The notes under the pieces were generated by a model. The model made no database searches, was not told the DNA's origin, and was given only the letters and a program-made list of their open reading frames with translations. A DNA stretch of 64,000 nt from Clostridia bacterium (GTDB lineage Bacteria > Bacillota > Clostridia > Saccharofermentanales > Saccharofermentanaceae): the NCBI GenBank assembly GCA_024403775.1, contig JAKSRE010000004.1:57883-121882 (forward strand), written 5' to 3'. Positions 8,015 through 16,074 of this stretch are shown here, in pieces (within the stretch, counting starts at the first letter, position 1; each line of letters begins with the position of its first letter). Position numbers and translations under genes: made by a program.

Positions 8015-9364
8015 TTAAGACATCCAGTTAAAATATTCTTTCATAAACTTATATGCGACATTAATACTTGAACAGAAATTCTCAGAACGTTCAGCTTCGC
8101 CTGGAATTCCATCAATAAAAGTATTAAATTCAGACAATGCTATTCCATCGACACTCAAAGTCAGAACTGGATTCTGCTGATCTCTTACTACTCCATCTTC
8201 TCCAACTTCATAATAAACTGGATCAGAAGTATCAATAACGGGAACAGTTGTAATCTCAAGAAGTTCATTATCATCTTCAATTATATCTTCTATAGATTCA
8301 GGAGTTAAAGTTTTACCTATATAAGCATCAAATATAGTTGGATAAAAACCGCCTTCTGAATTCGGATCAGATAAAGGAGACATATCCTTAAAGTGATAAA
8401 CAATATAGCCTTCTTCAGTTAACAAACATGTATCTCTAAATCCTGGCATACTGTCATCAAGTATTTCCATCATCGTCTCAATATATAATTCCTCATCAAA
8501 TCTGTGGCGTGCATTACGTATGCACTCTTCAGCTAACTCCACAAAACATCTGATATTACAGGTAACTCCAGGAACAATATCAGTAGTACCATCAGACTTC
8601 ATGGCAAGTTTACTTGGAACCTGATAGTCAATAAGAGCGTGACAAATATTATAAGACTGAGTAGCCCAGTTCTCACCCGATACAGTATATGCACCTGTAA
8701 GTGAAGCCTCGGATCTGTCCTTGGTAGTTCTATCTACATTAAAAGCATCCCACTTTACCCTTGTAATAATTCCATCATTTACCTCTATTTCAACGTAATC
8801 GATAAAACCAGAATTATCCTTGGTAAACGACTGTGCATAATAAATGCCGTCATGAAGGCCTGTGATAGATACAACTACATCCTCTTCATCAGTATCCTCT
8901 TCTTCCTCTTCAGAAGTAACTGCTATAGGCATAGTCTTATTAAGACTCTGATCAAGAAGAACAGAAAGTTCAGAATCAGAATATATAACCGAATTCCCCT
9001 CTTCTTCCATCTTCTTATATCCAATAAAATTTGAACCATCAGAAGATACTGCAACAAGAGAATGAACTATCAATCCCTCAGCATTTAAGTAGTCAATATC
9101 AAGAATATACCCCATGGTAATATTGTTCTCACCTACTGCTTTATAAACACTATTAATCTCAGGAAATTTCTTAAGTAAATCAGAACTTACCTTCTCATAC
9201 TTATTTGCAGGCAAAACTTCATTAAATAAACTAAGATACGATTTCTGTTCTCTGCTGTTACGCTTTATTGTACTAGTAACCATTCCGCCAATAACTACAG
9301 CAATACTTAAAAACAATATTAAAACAGCATCCAAAATAAGTTTCTTAATCTGCTTTCTATTCAT
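8015..9364 (-). CDS. RnfG/FMN_bind-like extracytoplasmic protein with degenerate flavin sites
   Basis: The protein has 449 residues, with one N-terminal membrane helix (about 10-30) and an extracytoplasmic remainder. Residues about 45-120 resemble the start of RnfG. An Asp/Glu-rich linker (about 151-163) precedes an FMN_bind-like domain that begins HDGIYYAQSF. RnfG-type proteins carry FMN covalently on the Thr of a D-x-x-[ST]-G-A-[ST] motif. Here the two candidate positions read DIVPGVT (262-268) and DGIPGEA (418-424), so only the first keeps a Thr and both have lost the preceding Ser. It follows the rnfD-like gene by 1 base. The likely role is an electron-transfer or structural subunit of the Rnf-like complex; covalent FMN is uncertain. 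Confidence 0.72.
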   Translation of the reverse strand: MNRKQIKKLILDAVLILFLSIAVVIGGMVTSTIKRNSREQKSYLSLFNEVLPANKYEKVSSDLLKKFPEINSVYKAVGENNITMGYILDIDYLNAEGLIVHSLVAVSSDGSNFIGYKKMEEEGNSVIYSDSELSVLLDQSLNKTMPIAVTSEEEEEDTDEEDVVVSITGLHDGIYYAQSFTKDNSGFIDYVEIEVNDGIITRVKWDAFNVDRTTKDRSEASLTGAYTVSGENWATQSYNICHALIDYQVPSKLAMKSDGTTDIVPGVTCNIRCFVELAEECIRNARHRFDEELYIETMMEILDDSMPGFRDTCLLTEEGYIVYHFKDMSPLSDPNSEGGFYPTIFDAYIGKTLTPESIEDIIEDDNELLEITTVPVIDTSDPVYYEVGEDGVVRDQQNPVLTLSVDGIALSEFNTFIDGIPGEAERSENFCSSINVAYKFMKEYFNWMS

Positions 9365-9365
9365 A

Positions 9366-10373
9366 TCACTCTACCTCCTTTTTATCTGAGGTAAATGAGA
9401 CTCTCTTCGTATGTCTATGAGGAATCAGATACTCAAGTACCGGAGTAATCAGATTCACCATAAGTACTGGAACACAGATAGTAATTCCAACTGAAGTTCT
9501 TGTATATAAAAATGCTGCAAGAAAACCTGATAAAGCACCTGCTATAATTGAGCTTCTAAAACCAATAGGAACATTAGAATAAACCGCAAGAAGATAAGAA
9601 GCTGCAAACAAAACACCTGAAGTTACTGCAAAAATAGCAACTTCCCTAAATCCTTCTTTAAGAATATCCCCTTCGAAAAGCTGACTATTAATCATTGCAT
9701 AACTTAATATCGCTGAAATACAATAAAAAATAGAAACATAAGGTTTTGTAGTTTTACGTAATACCAGATAAAGCATTCCAATTAGAACTGTAAACACGCT
9801 TCCAAGTCCAATCAAAGTGCTGTAGCTGCCGTTTAGAATTTCTGCAAAATACATTGCCTTGAAATTTGTTGTTATCACATTTTCAGAAATAGCTGGTTTT
9901 AAACGTAATAAAGTATCAGTCTTCAAATAATCAGTAAATGGCTGCGAAAAACCTAAAAGATAATTTGGAAACATCAGTTCTACAAATAAACGTGATGAAG
10001 CTGCCTGATTGAAAAGCGAATTACCTAATCCGCCAAACAACTGCTTTATGACAAAAGAACCAAATAAGGCACCTATAACCACAATCAATAATGATGTATT
10101 CGCAGGTAACAAAAGACCAAAAATAATACCATTAACAAGAGAGTTGAGATCAACAAATCTCTGCATTCTGGAAGCATTTCCAAGCATTTTCGAGAAAAAT
10201 GTATCAAATAGCAAAAACAACAATGCTGATGATAATACAAGAACAAATGCTCTTATACCATAACTAAATACAGCACTGCATATACAAGGAATAAGTGCTA
10301 CAAGAACAATTAAATATGCATAAGAAGTATTCTGTGATGAACGAATATAAGGAGGACGAGATTTCTGAATCAT
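9366..10373 (-). CDS. RnfD-like membrane subunit
   Basis: This 335-residue protein has about 8-9 membrane helices and belongs to the NqrB/RnfD family. It begins SPPYIRSSQNTSY like RnfD and carries the family stretches GIIFGLLLPANTS and KQLFGGLGNSLFNQA. In RnfD a Thr in SGATP normally binds FMN covalently; the equivalent region before GSYSTLIGLGS has no SGAT. The gene overlaps the rnfC-like gene by 4 bases, so translation is coupled. In Rnf and Nqr complexes this subunit carries electrons through the membrane and contributes to ion pumping. Assignment to the family is firm; activity as a pump is not shown. Confidence 0.86.
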   Translation of the reverse strand: MIQKSRPPYIRSSQNTSYAYLIVLVALIPCICSAVFSYGIRAFVLVLSSALLFLLFDTFFSKMLGNASRMQRFVDLNSLVNGIIFGLLLPANTSLLIVVIGALFGSFVIKQLFGGLGNSLFNQAASSRLFVELMFPNYLLGFSQPFTDYLKTDTLLRLKPAISENVITTNFKAMYFAEILNGSYSTLIGLGSVFTVLIGMLYLVLRKTTKPYVSIFYCISAILSYAMINSQLFEGDILKEGFREVAIFAVTSGVLFAASYLLAVYSNVPIGFRSSIIAGALSGFLAAFLYTRTSVGITICVPVLMVNLITPVLEYLIPHRHTKRVSFTSDKKEVE

Positions 10374-11902
10374 ATTTTCTTTCCTCCCTCAAAAGGAAGC
10401 ACAATATAATCTTCCTCACTGTCATCTTTTTCAATTTTCTCTGCATAATCTTCAAGGAGAGTTCCTGAATCAACTTCATTAAGTAGAGTATTCCACTCAT
10501 CAGAAAACTTAGAAAGAGTATCTTCGGTTTTCAAAATCTCTCTGGAAGTATTGGATGTATGCTTTAGCTTATATTCAGTAGTAAAATTCGATATGGTTGA
10601 AGCCAGTTCAATACCAGAAGGACATACATAAGAACAAAGACCACAATTTATGCAGGATAAAACATTCTCATTTAATGCCGCATCCTTTAAATTACGCTCA
10701 ATAAGTTTATACGCTACATCGACTGATATATCCATAGCGCAGGCATCACTACACAATCCACAATGAAGACATGGAGCAGACTGAAAATCCAGTTTGCGAA
10801 TAAAAGTTAATGCAGAAGTAGTTTTTATGATTGGAGTATTATCTAAATCCTTAACTGGTATTCCAGTAAGTGCATTTCCCCACAAAATACGGTTAGTACT
10901 GTCATAAGCACCAAACTCTGCTCTTACTATCTCACTTATTGGAGTTCCAATAGGTGCCAGTACGTTATGAAGGACACCATTATCTCCCGCAACTGTAATA
11001 ACTCTCTGAAACATAGGAAATCCATCTTTAATTGCATCCCAGCAGGAAGCCATGGTTGAACAGTTAAATAAAACTGCTCCCACAGTATTCTCAAGTATCT
11101 CACCTGCTTTTAATTCTACAGAATACAAAGCTCTGGCGATTAATCGGTAATATCCCTGAGGATAACGTTCCTTAAAAAGACAAATCTCATATTCGATATC
11201 AAGTTGAAAAATTTTCTTTGCTCTCTCAATTGCAGATTCCAAAATCTCACGCTCTGCCTTACGATTCTTGGAAATCAGGAATCTGATTTTTTTAACACCA
11301 ATAGCACCTGCAACGGCCAATGCTCCCTGAACCACATAATCAGAAGACTCATTAATTCTATGAAGATCTGAAGTAGCAAATGGTTCAGACTGAAGGCAGT
11401 TTACAAGTAATTCCTTAACTTCGTACTTTTTGGCACGGGACATCTTGGCAATAACAGGAATGCCTTCACCACCCATACCAATAATTCCAGAATTTTTGAT
11501 GATACCCATAACCGTCTTGGCATTAATATCAAGATTCTGTCTCGGCACTATACTGTCATGAAAGGTTCGTTTATTATCGCTAGTTATCTCTATCGCAGAT
11601 GTAGAAATACCATTAGGTAAAGTGATTTTCTGTATAGACTTAACTGTTCCTGATATTCCTGAATGAACTGGTGCACCTATTACTCCAGAAGGAATAACAG
11701 CTATACAGCTTCCAATTAAAACATGATCTCCTGGTTTTACTACAGGTATAGCTTCAGCACCAAGACCTTGTCTTAGTGGAACTATAATGCGTCTAGGATA
11801 TACTCTTTCAAGCATAATTTCTCGCACATAAGACGAACGCTTTGAAAACTCCAAAGCGTTGTCTGCAAAAATTCCACTGTAAAATGAATATATCTTAGTC
11901 AT
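10370..11902 (-). CDS. RnfC-like NADH/FeS subunit
   Basis: The protein has 510 residues. It has the RnfC order: an N-terminal barrel-sandwich segment (about 35-110, PRRIIVPLRQGLG), the NADH/FMN-binding loop GMGGEGIP (142-149), an SLBB-like region (about 305-330) and two 4Fe-4S motifs, CLHCGLCSDAC (Cys 378, 381, 384, 388) and CINCGLCSYVC (417, 420, 423, 427). RnfC is the peripheral cytoplasmic subunit that exchanges electrons between NADH and the membrane part. The gene starts 11 bases after the rpoD stop without a strong ribosome binding site. RnfA, RnfB and RnfE genes are absent next to it. The roughly 70-residue tail after the clusters is acidic. Confidence 0.9.
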   Translation of the reverse strand: MTKIYSFYSGIFADNALEFSKRSSYVREIMLERVYPRRIIVPLRQGLGAEAIPVVKPGDHVLIGSCIAVIPSGVIGAPVHSGISGTVKSIQKITLPNGISTSAIEITSDNKRTFHDSIVPRQNLDINAKTVMGIIKNSGIIGMGGEGIPVIAKMSRAKKYEVKELLVNCLQSEPFATSDLHRINESSDYVVQGALAVAGAIGVKKIRFLISKNRKAEREILESAIERAKKIFQLDIEYEICLFKERYPQGYYRLIARALYSVELKAGEILENTVGAVLFNCSTMASCWDAIKDGFPMFQRVITVAGDNGVLHNVLAPIGTPISEIVRAEFGAYDSTNRILWGNALTGIPVKDLDNTPIIKTTSALTFIRKLDFQSAPCLHCGLCSDACAMDISVDVAYKLIERNLKDAALNENVLSCINCGLCSYVCPSGIELASTISNFTTEYKLKHTSNTSREILKTEDTLSKFSDEWNTLLNEVDSGTLLEDYAEKIEKDDSEEDYIVLPFEGGKKI

Positions 11903-11913
11903 ATCAGACGTAA

Positions 11914-12975
11914 TTAGTCGTTATAACCCTCAAGTTTCTTAACACTGCTTGATCTTGAGAGTTTTCTAATTGCCTTAGCCTCAATCTGTCTGATACGCTC
12001 TCTTGTAACGCCTAACTCATGACCAACTTCTTCAAGAGTACGGTTACGGCCATCTACAAGACCAAATCTTAACTTAAGTACCTTGCTCTCTCTTTCTGTC
12101 AAAGTCTCAAGAACCTTAAGAAGTTCTTCCTTGAGAAGAGTCTTAGCAACTTCCTCATCTGGAGCCTCACCCTGGTCACTTGAAATAAAGTCAACGAGAT
12201 GTGAATCCTCTTCCTCACCTACTGGCTTATCAATAGATACTGGGTCCTGTGAAATTCTCTGAATCTCACGAATCTTGTCTGGTGACATTTCCATGCTCTC
12301 AGCAAGTTCTTCGATAGTTGGCTCACGTCCAAGATCCTGAATAAGACCACGCTGAACTCTTGTGAGCTTATTAATTGTCTCAACCATGTGAACAGGAATT
12401 CTGATTGTTCTTGCCTGGTCAGCAATAGCACGTGTAATTGCCTGTCTAATCCACCATGTTGCATATGTTGAGAACTTAAATCCCTTTGAATAATCAAACT
12501 TATCAACAGCCTTAATAAGACCAATATTACCTTCCTGAATCAAATCAAGAAGTGCAAGACCTCTGTTCATATACTTCTTAGCAATAGATACTACAAGACG
12601 AAGGTTAGATTCAACAAGCTTATCCTTGGCATCCTGATCTCCATCAGCCATTCTCATCGCAAGATCCTTTTCCTGATCACTAGACAAAAGAGGTATCTTA
12701 CCAATCTCCTTAAGGTACATTCTTACAGAGTCATCTACTGAACTCTCTTCAGCAGGAGTAAGGAAAACGCCCTTGCTTACATCATCAGCAAGAATATCAT
12801 CATCATTATCAATCTTGATTCCCATCTTCTCAAGCTCACTTGTGATGAAAACCATATCATCTGGATCGATGTTCTTGTCTGAAGAATAATTCTCGAAATC
12901 AGAATTCTTAAGCAAATTCTTATTCTTTACAGCCATTTCCTTCAGCATCTTAATGTCTTCACTAAAATCTGCCAT
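11914..12975 (-). CDS. rpoD: Housekeeping RNA polymerase sigma factor (sigma-70/SigA)
   Basis: The 353-residue protein is a compact Firmicute-type primary sigma factor. Region 1.2 starts at [18 protein letters not shown]. Region 2 has [22 protein letters not shown] and the -10-melting stretch [13 protein letters not shown]. Region 3 has IRIPVHMVE. Region 4 carries the -35-binding helix [13 protein letters not shown]. It directs transcription of most genes. In many Firmicutes rpoD follows dnaG; here the upstream neighbour is a zinc-ribbon protein and the downstream gene, 11 bases away, is the RnfC-like gene. The start ATG has GGAGGTAAGG upstream. Confidence 0.96.
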   Translation of the reverse strand: MADFSEDIKMLKEMAVKNKNLLKNSDFENYSSDKNIDPDDMVFITSELEKMGIKIDNDDDILADDVSKGVFLTPAEESSVDDSVRMYLKEIGKIPLLSSDQEKDLAMRMADGDQDAKDKLVESNLRLVVSIAKKYMNRGLALLDLIQEGNIGLIKAVDKFDYSKGFKFSTYATWWIRQAITRAIADQARTIRIPVHMVETINKLTRVQRGLIQDLGREPTIEELAESMEMSPDKIREIQRISQDPVSIDKPVGEEEDSHLVDFISSDQGEAPDEEVAKTLLKEELLKVLETLTERESKVLKLRFGLVDGRNRTLEEVGHELGVTRERIRQIEAKAIRKLSRSSSVKKLEGYND

Positions 12976-13073
12976 TTAACCTTACCTCCATAATAAGTGT
13001 CCAAAACGTATTATCTTAAAATAAAACCAACACAAACAGCCTTAACTCAATTCATTACTTATATGAGTTGCTA

Positions 13074-13820
13074 TCAATCCTCTGCCTCATTCTCTGTAAA
13101 GCTTGCCTGTGCTCCGTTATTATTTGAATAAGAAGCTACGTAATATCCACCATCACAATATATCTTCATAGAAATATCATTCTTCTTATCGTTACCAAGC
13201 TCCTCAGAACGAACAGAAGCATAATTATTCAAGATACTAATTGCATCCTCTTCTGAAAGCTTGTCCTTTGTAACAACACTAACGTTCTGACAATGTGTTC
13301 CACTTAAAACAAAACCGTTTGACATACCATCTTCATCAACTGAGCAATCAACCTGTACAATTCCGTCAAATACAGCTGGCATACGATTCTTCATAGCATT
13401 CTCAAGCTTTCTTCTTGATAAGAAAGGTGGAAGAGATGTAGCAAGAACAATCACGCACAAAACTGCAGATACACAGGAAATGATTGTAACAATCTTCTTT
13501 GGTGCCTTTACATCGTCAGGTGAAATCTCATATTCATTATTTCTCTTTGTAACTTCAGTCTGATTCTTAACCTTATCGTGCTTTACAGCCGCAGGTATTG
13601 GATCAGTAAAAACTGGTGTAGCATAATAATGCTTCTTTGCTTCTTTATTCTCTGGAATTACCTCATTTGGAAATGTATAGTTCTGAGGATTCTCAAGAAT
13701 TGCCTTAGCTTCTTCTCCATCAAATACACAATTACAAAATATACATTCACACTTATCCTCTTTATCATTAAAAACAACAAGTGATCCACAATTTTTACAC
13801 ATTCCCTGTACTGTAGCCAT
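13074..13820 (-). CDS. Zinc-ribbon single-pass membrane protein, unknown
   Basis: The 248-residue product starts with a small zinc ribbon (CKNCGS at about 8-13, CIFCNC at about 26-31), followed by a soluble linker, one membrane helix at about 110-135 (IVTIISCVSAVLCVIVLATS) and an extracytoplasmic C-terminus. I do not recognise a named family. Zinc-ribbon plus single-helix proteins are common in Clostridia and usually lack an assigned role. The gene is upstream of rpoD on the same strand with a 98-base gap, in which TTGTGT and TAATAC (16-base spacing) could be an rpoD promoter. Confidence 0.75.
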   Translation of the reverse strand: MATVQGMCKNCGSLVVFNDKEDKCECIFCNCVFDGEEAKAILENPQNYTFPNEVIPENKEAKKHYYATPVFTDPIPAAVKHDKVKNQTEVTKRNNEYEISPDDVKAPKKIVTIISCVSAVLCVIVLATSLPPFLSRRKLENAMKNRMPAVFDGIVQVDCSVDEDGMSNGFVLSGTHCQNVSVVTKDKLSEEDAISILNNYASVRSEELGNDKKNDISMKIYCDGGYYVASYSNNNGAQASFTENEAED

Positions 13821-13983
13821 TTAAATAACTCCTCTTTTTACCCTGTTACATATAAAAGGGCATAATACTGTATATTAAAAACCATTCCACATTATAAAAT
13901 AAACTAGTTCTTTTTTCAATAGATATTTTATGTTAAACTATGAGGCGATTTTAATATACTAAAGACAGAATAGGAGATATTAC

Positions 13984-15528
13984 ATGAGTAGTAGCAAACG
14001 TGGCTCCTGGGGCAACAGTTTTACATTCATTCTTGCTGCTGTAGGATCAGCAGTTGGACTTGGTAATGCCTGGAGATTTCCTGGCTTGGCATCAAAATAC
14101 GGTGGAGGAACATTTCTTTTAATTTACTTTGTTCTTATGCTTATTATGGGAGTTCCACTTTTAATGATGGAGATTTCAATTGGTCGTAAAACAAGAAGTG
14201 GTGTTATTCCAGCACTTGGATCACTTAACAAGAAGTTCCAGTGGATTGGATGGGCAGCAACGACTAACGCTTTTGTTATTGTTACATATTATGCAGTTGT
14301 TTTTGCATGGGTTATTCTTATGGCAGCATTAAGCTTTAAATTTGCTTCAATGACTGGCAATAGTGAGGCAGCTAGTTCACTCTGGGCTACAAGTATTCAG
14401 ACTACTGGTACCACTTCTGGTTTCCTTAGCATTTCAACCCTTTCTCTGCTTGCACTTCTTGTTGCATGGGCATTGATTTATTACTGTATTCGTAATGGCG
14501 CAAGTAGTGTTGGTAAAGTAGTTAAATATACAGTTTTCATTCCAATTATCTGCCTTGTTGTTATGGCCATTAAGGGTATAACAATGCCTGGTGGTGTCGA
14601 TGGTCTTATTAAGTTATTTAAGCCTGATCTTTCTATTTTGAAAACTCCAAATATCTGGATTGATGCATGTGGACAGGTTTTCTACTCACTTTCGATTATG
14701 ATGGCAATTATGTTTGCTTATGGTTCTTATCTCCCAGAAGAGACAAATATTGCGAGAGACGGTTTGATTATCGCTTTTTCTGACCTTGCAATAAGCGTTT
14801 TGTCAGGAATCGTTATGTTCACCACAATGGGTGGTGTTGGTATGATGGATAAAATCTCTGATTCTGGTGTTGCAACAGCATTCATTATCTACCCACAGGC
14901 CATAGTACACCTTACAAATAATGGTGTTGTAAATGCGATATTCGCATTCGTTTTCTATCTTTGTCTTTGTACTCTTGCAATCGATTCTGCTTTCTCAATC
15001 GTTGAAGGCGTATCTGCAAGTATCTCAGATAAATATAGAATTGACGCTAAGAAGACAACAATTCTTATCTGCTCTATATCAGGAATAATCTCTATTCTCT
15101 TTACAACTCAGGCTGGTCTTGCTTGTCTTGATATTGTTGACTACTATGCAAACAGCATAAATCTTGTTTTCATTGGTATCTGTGAGACAGTTGCAATTGG
15201 CTGGTTCTTCAAACCTAAGAAAATGCTCAATGAGATAAACCGCAACTCTACTAAGTTCAAAATGAATTCTACATGGTTCATTGTTTCTATCAAGTTCGTT
15301 GCACCTGTAATTCTTATCAGTTTCTTTATCTGGAATATCTACTCACTTATCGCTAATTCAAACGGTATTTATGGTGCTGGCGACGGCTATTCCCTCACTT
15401 GTAATGTTATTCTTGGCTGGAGTATGAGTTTACTTGTTGCATTTAGTGGACTTATTGCTTTTATTATCGAAAAGGCTAAAAAAGTTGATAAGAAATATAT
15501 TCCTACAAATTGGGACGATATCAAGTAA
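13984..15528 (+). CDS. Sodium-dependent (SNF/NSS family) transporter
   Basis: The protein has 514 residues and about 12 membrane helices and belongs to the neurotransmitter:sodium symporter family, whose bacterial members (LeuT, TnaT) import amino acids with Na+. The N-terminus, GNSFTFILAAVGSAVGLGNAWRFP, gives the family hallmark in TM1 with the unwound GNAWRFP Na+/substrate site. GGGTFLL follows in TM2. The substrate cannot be read; tryptophan or another hydrophobic amino acid is typical. It is first on the plus strand after the rpoD region, with AGGAGAT before the ATG. The YqeY-like gene follows 35 bases later and may be co-transcribed. Confidence 0.92.
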   Translation: MSSSKRGSWGNSFTFILAAVGSAVGLGNAWRFPGLASKYGGGTFLLIYFVLMLIMGVPLLMMEISIGRKTRSGVIPALGSLNKKFQWIGWAATTNAFVIVTYYAVVFAWVILMAALSFKFASMTGNSEAASSLWATSIQTTGTTSGFLSISTLSLLALLVAWALIYYCIRNGASSVGKVVKYTVFIPIICLVVMAIKGITMPGGVDGLIKLFKPDLSILKTPNIWIDACGQVFYSLSIMMAIMFAYGSYLPEETNIARDGLIIAFSDLAISVLSGIVMFTTMGGVGMMDKISDSGVATAFIIYPQAIVHLTNNGVVNAIFAFVFYLCLCTLAIDSAFSIVEGVSASISDKYRIDAKKTTILICSISGIISILFTTQAGLACLDIVDYYANSINLVFIGICETVAIGWFFKPKKMLNEINRNSTKFKMNSTWFIVSIKFVAPVILISFFIWNIYSLIANSNGIYGAGDGYSLTCNVILGWSMSLLVAFSGLIAFIIEKAKKVDKKYIPTNWDDIK

Positions 15529-15563
15529 TTAAATTAAAATATCTATATAAAGGAGAAAAAACT

Positions 15564-16001
15564 ATGAAATTTGAAAGTTTACAAAAAGAAATGATCGCTG
15601 CTATGAAGGCTGGTGATAAGGCTCGTAAAACTGCTATTTCCCTTCTCGTTGCTGCTGTAAAGAAAGAAGCTATCGACAACGAGTGCCGTGACAATATCCC
15701 TGATGATTTGGTTGACAAGGTTCTCTTAAAGGAAGCAAAACTTGCAAAAGAGCAGGTTGATACTTGCCCTGAGTCAAGACCAGAGCTTAAGTCTGAATAT
15801 GAATTCCGCTACAATATCTTTAAGGAATTTGCTCCTGCACAGTTGAGCCCAGAAGATATTAAGGCTAAGATTACTGCTGAACTTGGTGAGCTCGTAGAAA
15901 GCAAGAACAAAGGTATGCTCATGAAGAGTGCAATGCAGCTCCTTAAGGGCCAGGCTGATGGTAAAATCATCAATCAGATTGTATCTGAGCTTTGTAAGTA
16001 A
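15564..16001 (+). CDS. YqeY-like (GatB/YqeY domain) protein
   Basis: The 145-residue protein starts at the ATG preceded by AAAGGAGAAAA; an in-frame upstream extension exists but lacks a ribosome binding site. It consists of the helical GatB/YqeY domain alone: an N-terminal helical bundle (MKAGDKARKTAISLLVAAVK) and a C-terminal GKxxxxM..ll..kGKADGK-type tail (LLKGQADGKIINQIVSELC), which resembles the tail of GatB that contacts tRNA in Asp/Glu-tRNA amidotransferase. The function of free-standing YqeY proteins is not settled. It is followed by a good terminator. Confidence 0.9.
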   Translation: MKFESLQKEMIAAMKAGDKARKTAISLLVAAVKKEAIDNECRDNIPDDLVDKVLLKEAKLAKEQVDTCPESRPELKSEYEFRYNIFKEFAPAQLSPEDIKAKITAELGELVESKNKGMLMKSAMQLLKGQADGKIINQIVSELCK

Positions 16002-16029
16002 TAACTAATTAAATTTACTTCATAATAAA

Positions 16030-16061
16030 GGGTGTGTCAGTTGTGACACCCCCTTCTTTTT
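16030..16061 (+). terminator. Rho-independent terminator after the YqeY-like gene
   Basis: The hairpin GGGTGTGTCA-GTTG-TGACACCCCC has 9 paired bases and one mismatch and is followed by CTTCTTTTT on the plus strand. It separates this gene from the convergent GH2 gene. Confidence 0.8.
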
Positions 16062-16074
16062 GCTTAAATTCTTT

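Noticed and set aside
15510..15563. Upstream extension of the YqeY-like gene overlapping the transporter stop
   Set aside because: No ribosome binding site; the ATG at 15564 has AAAGGAG and begins at the family's usual N-terminus.
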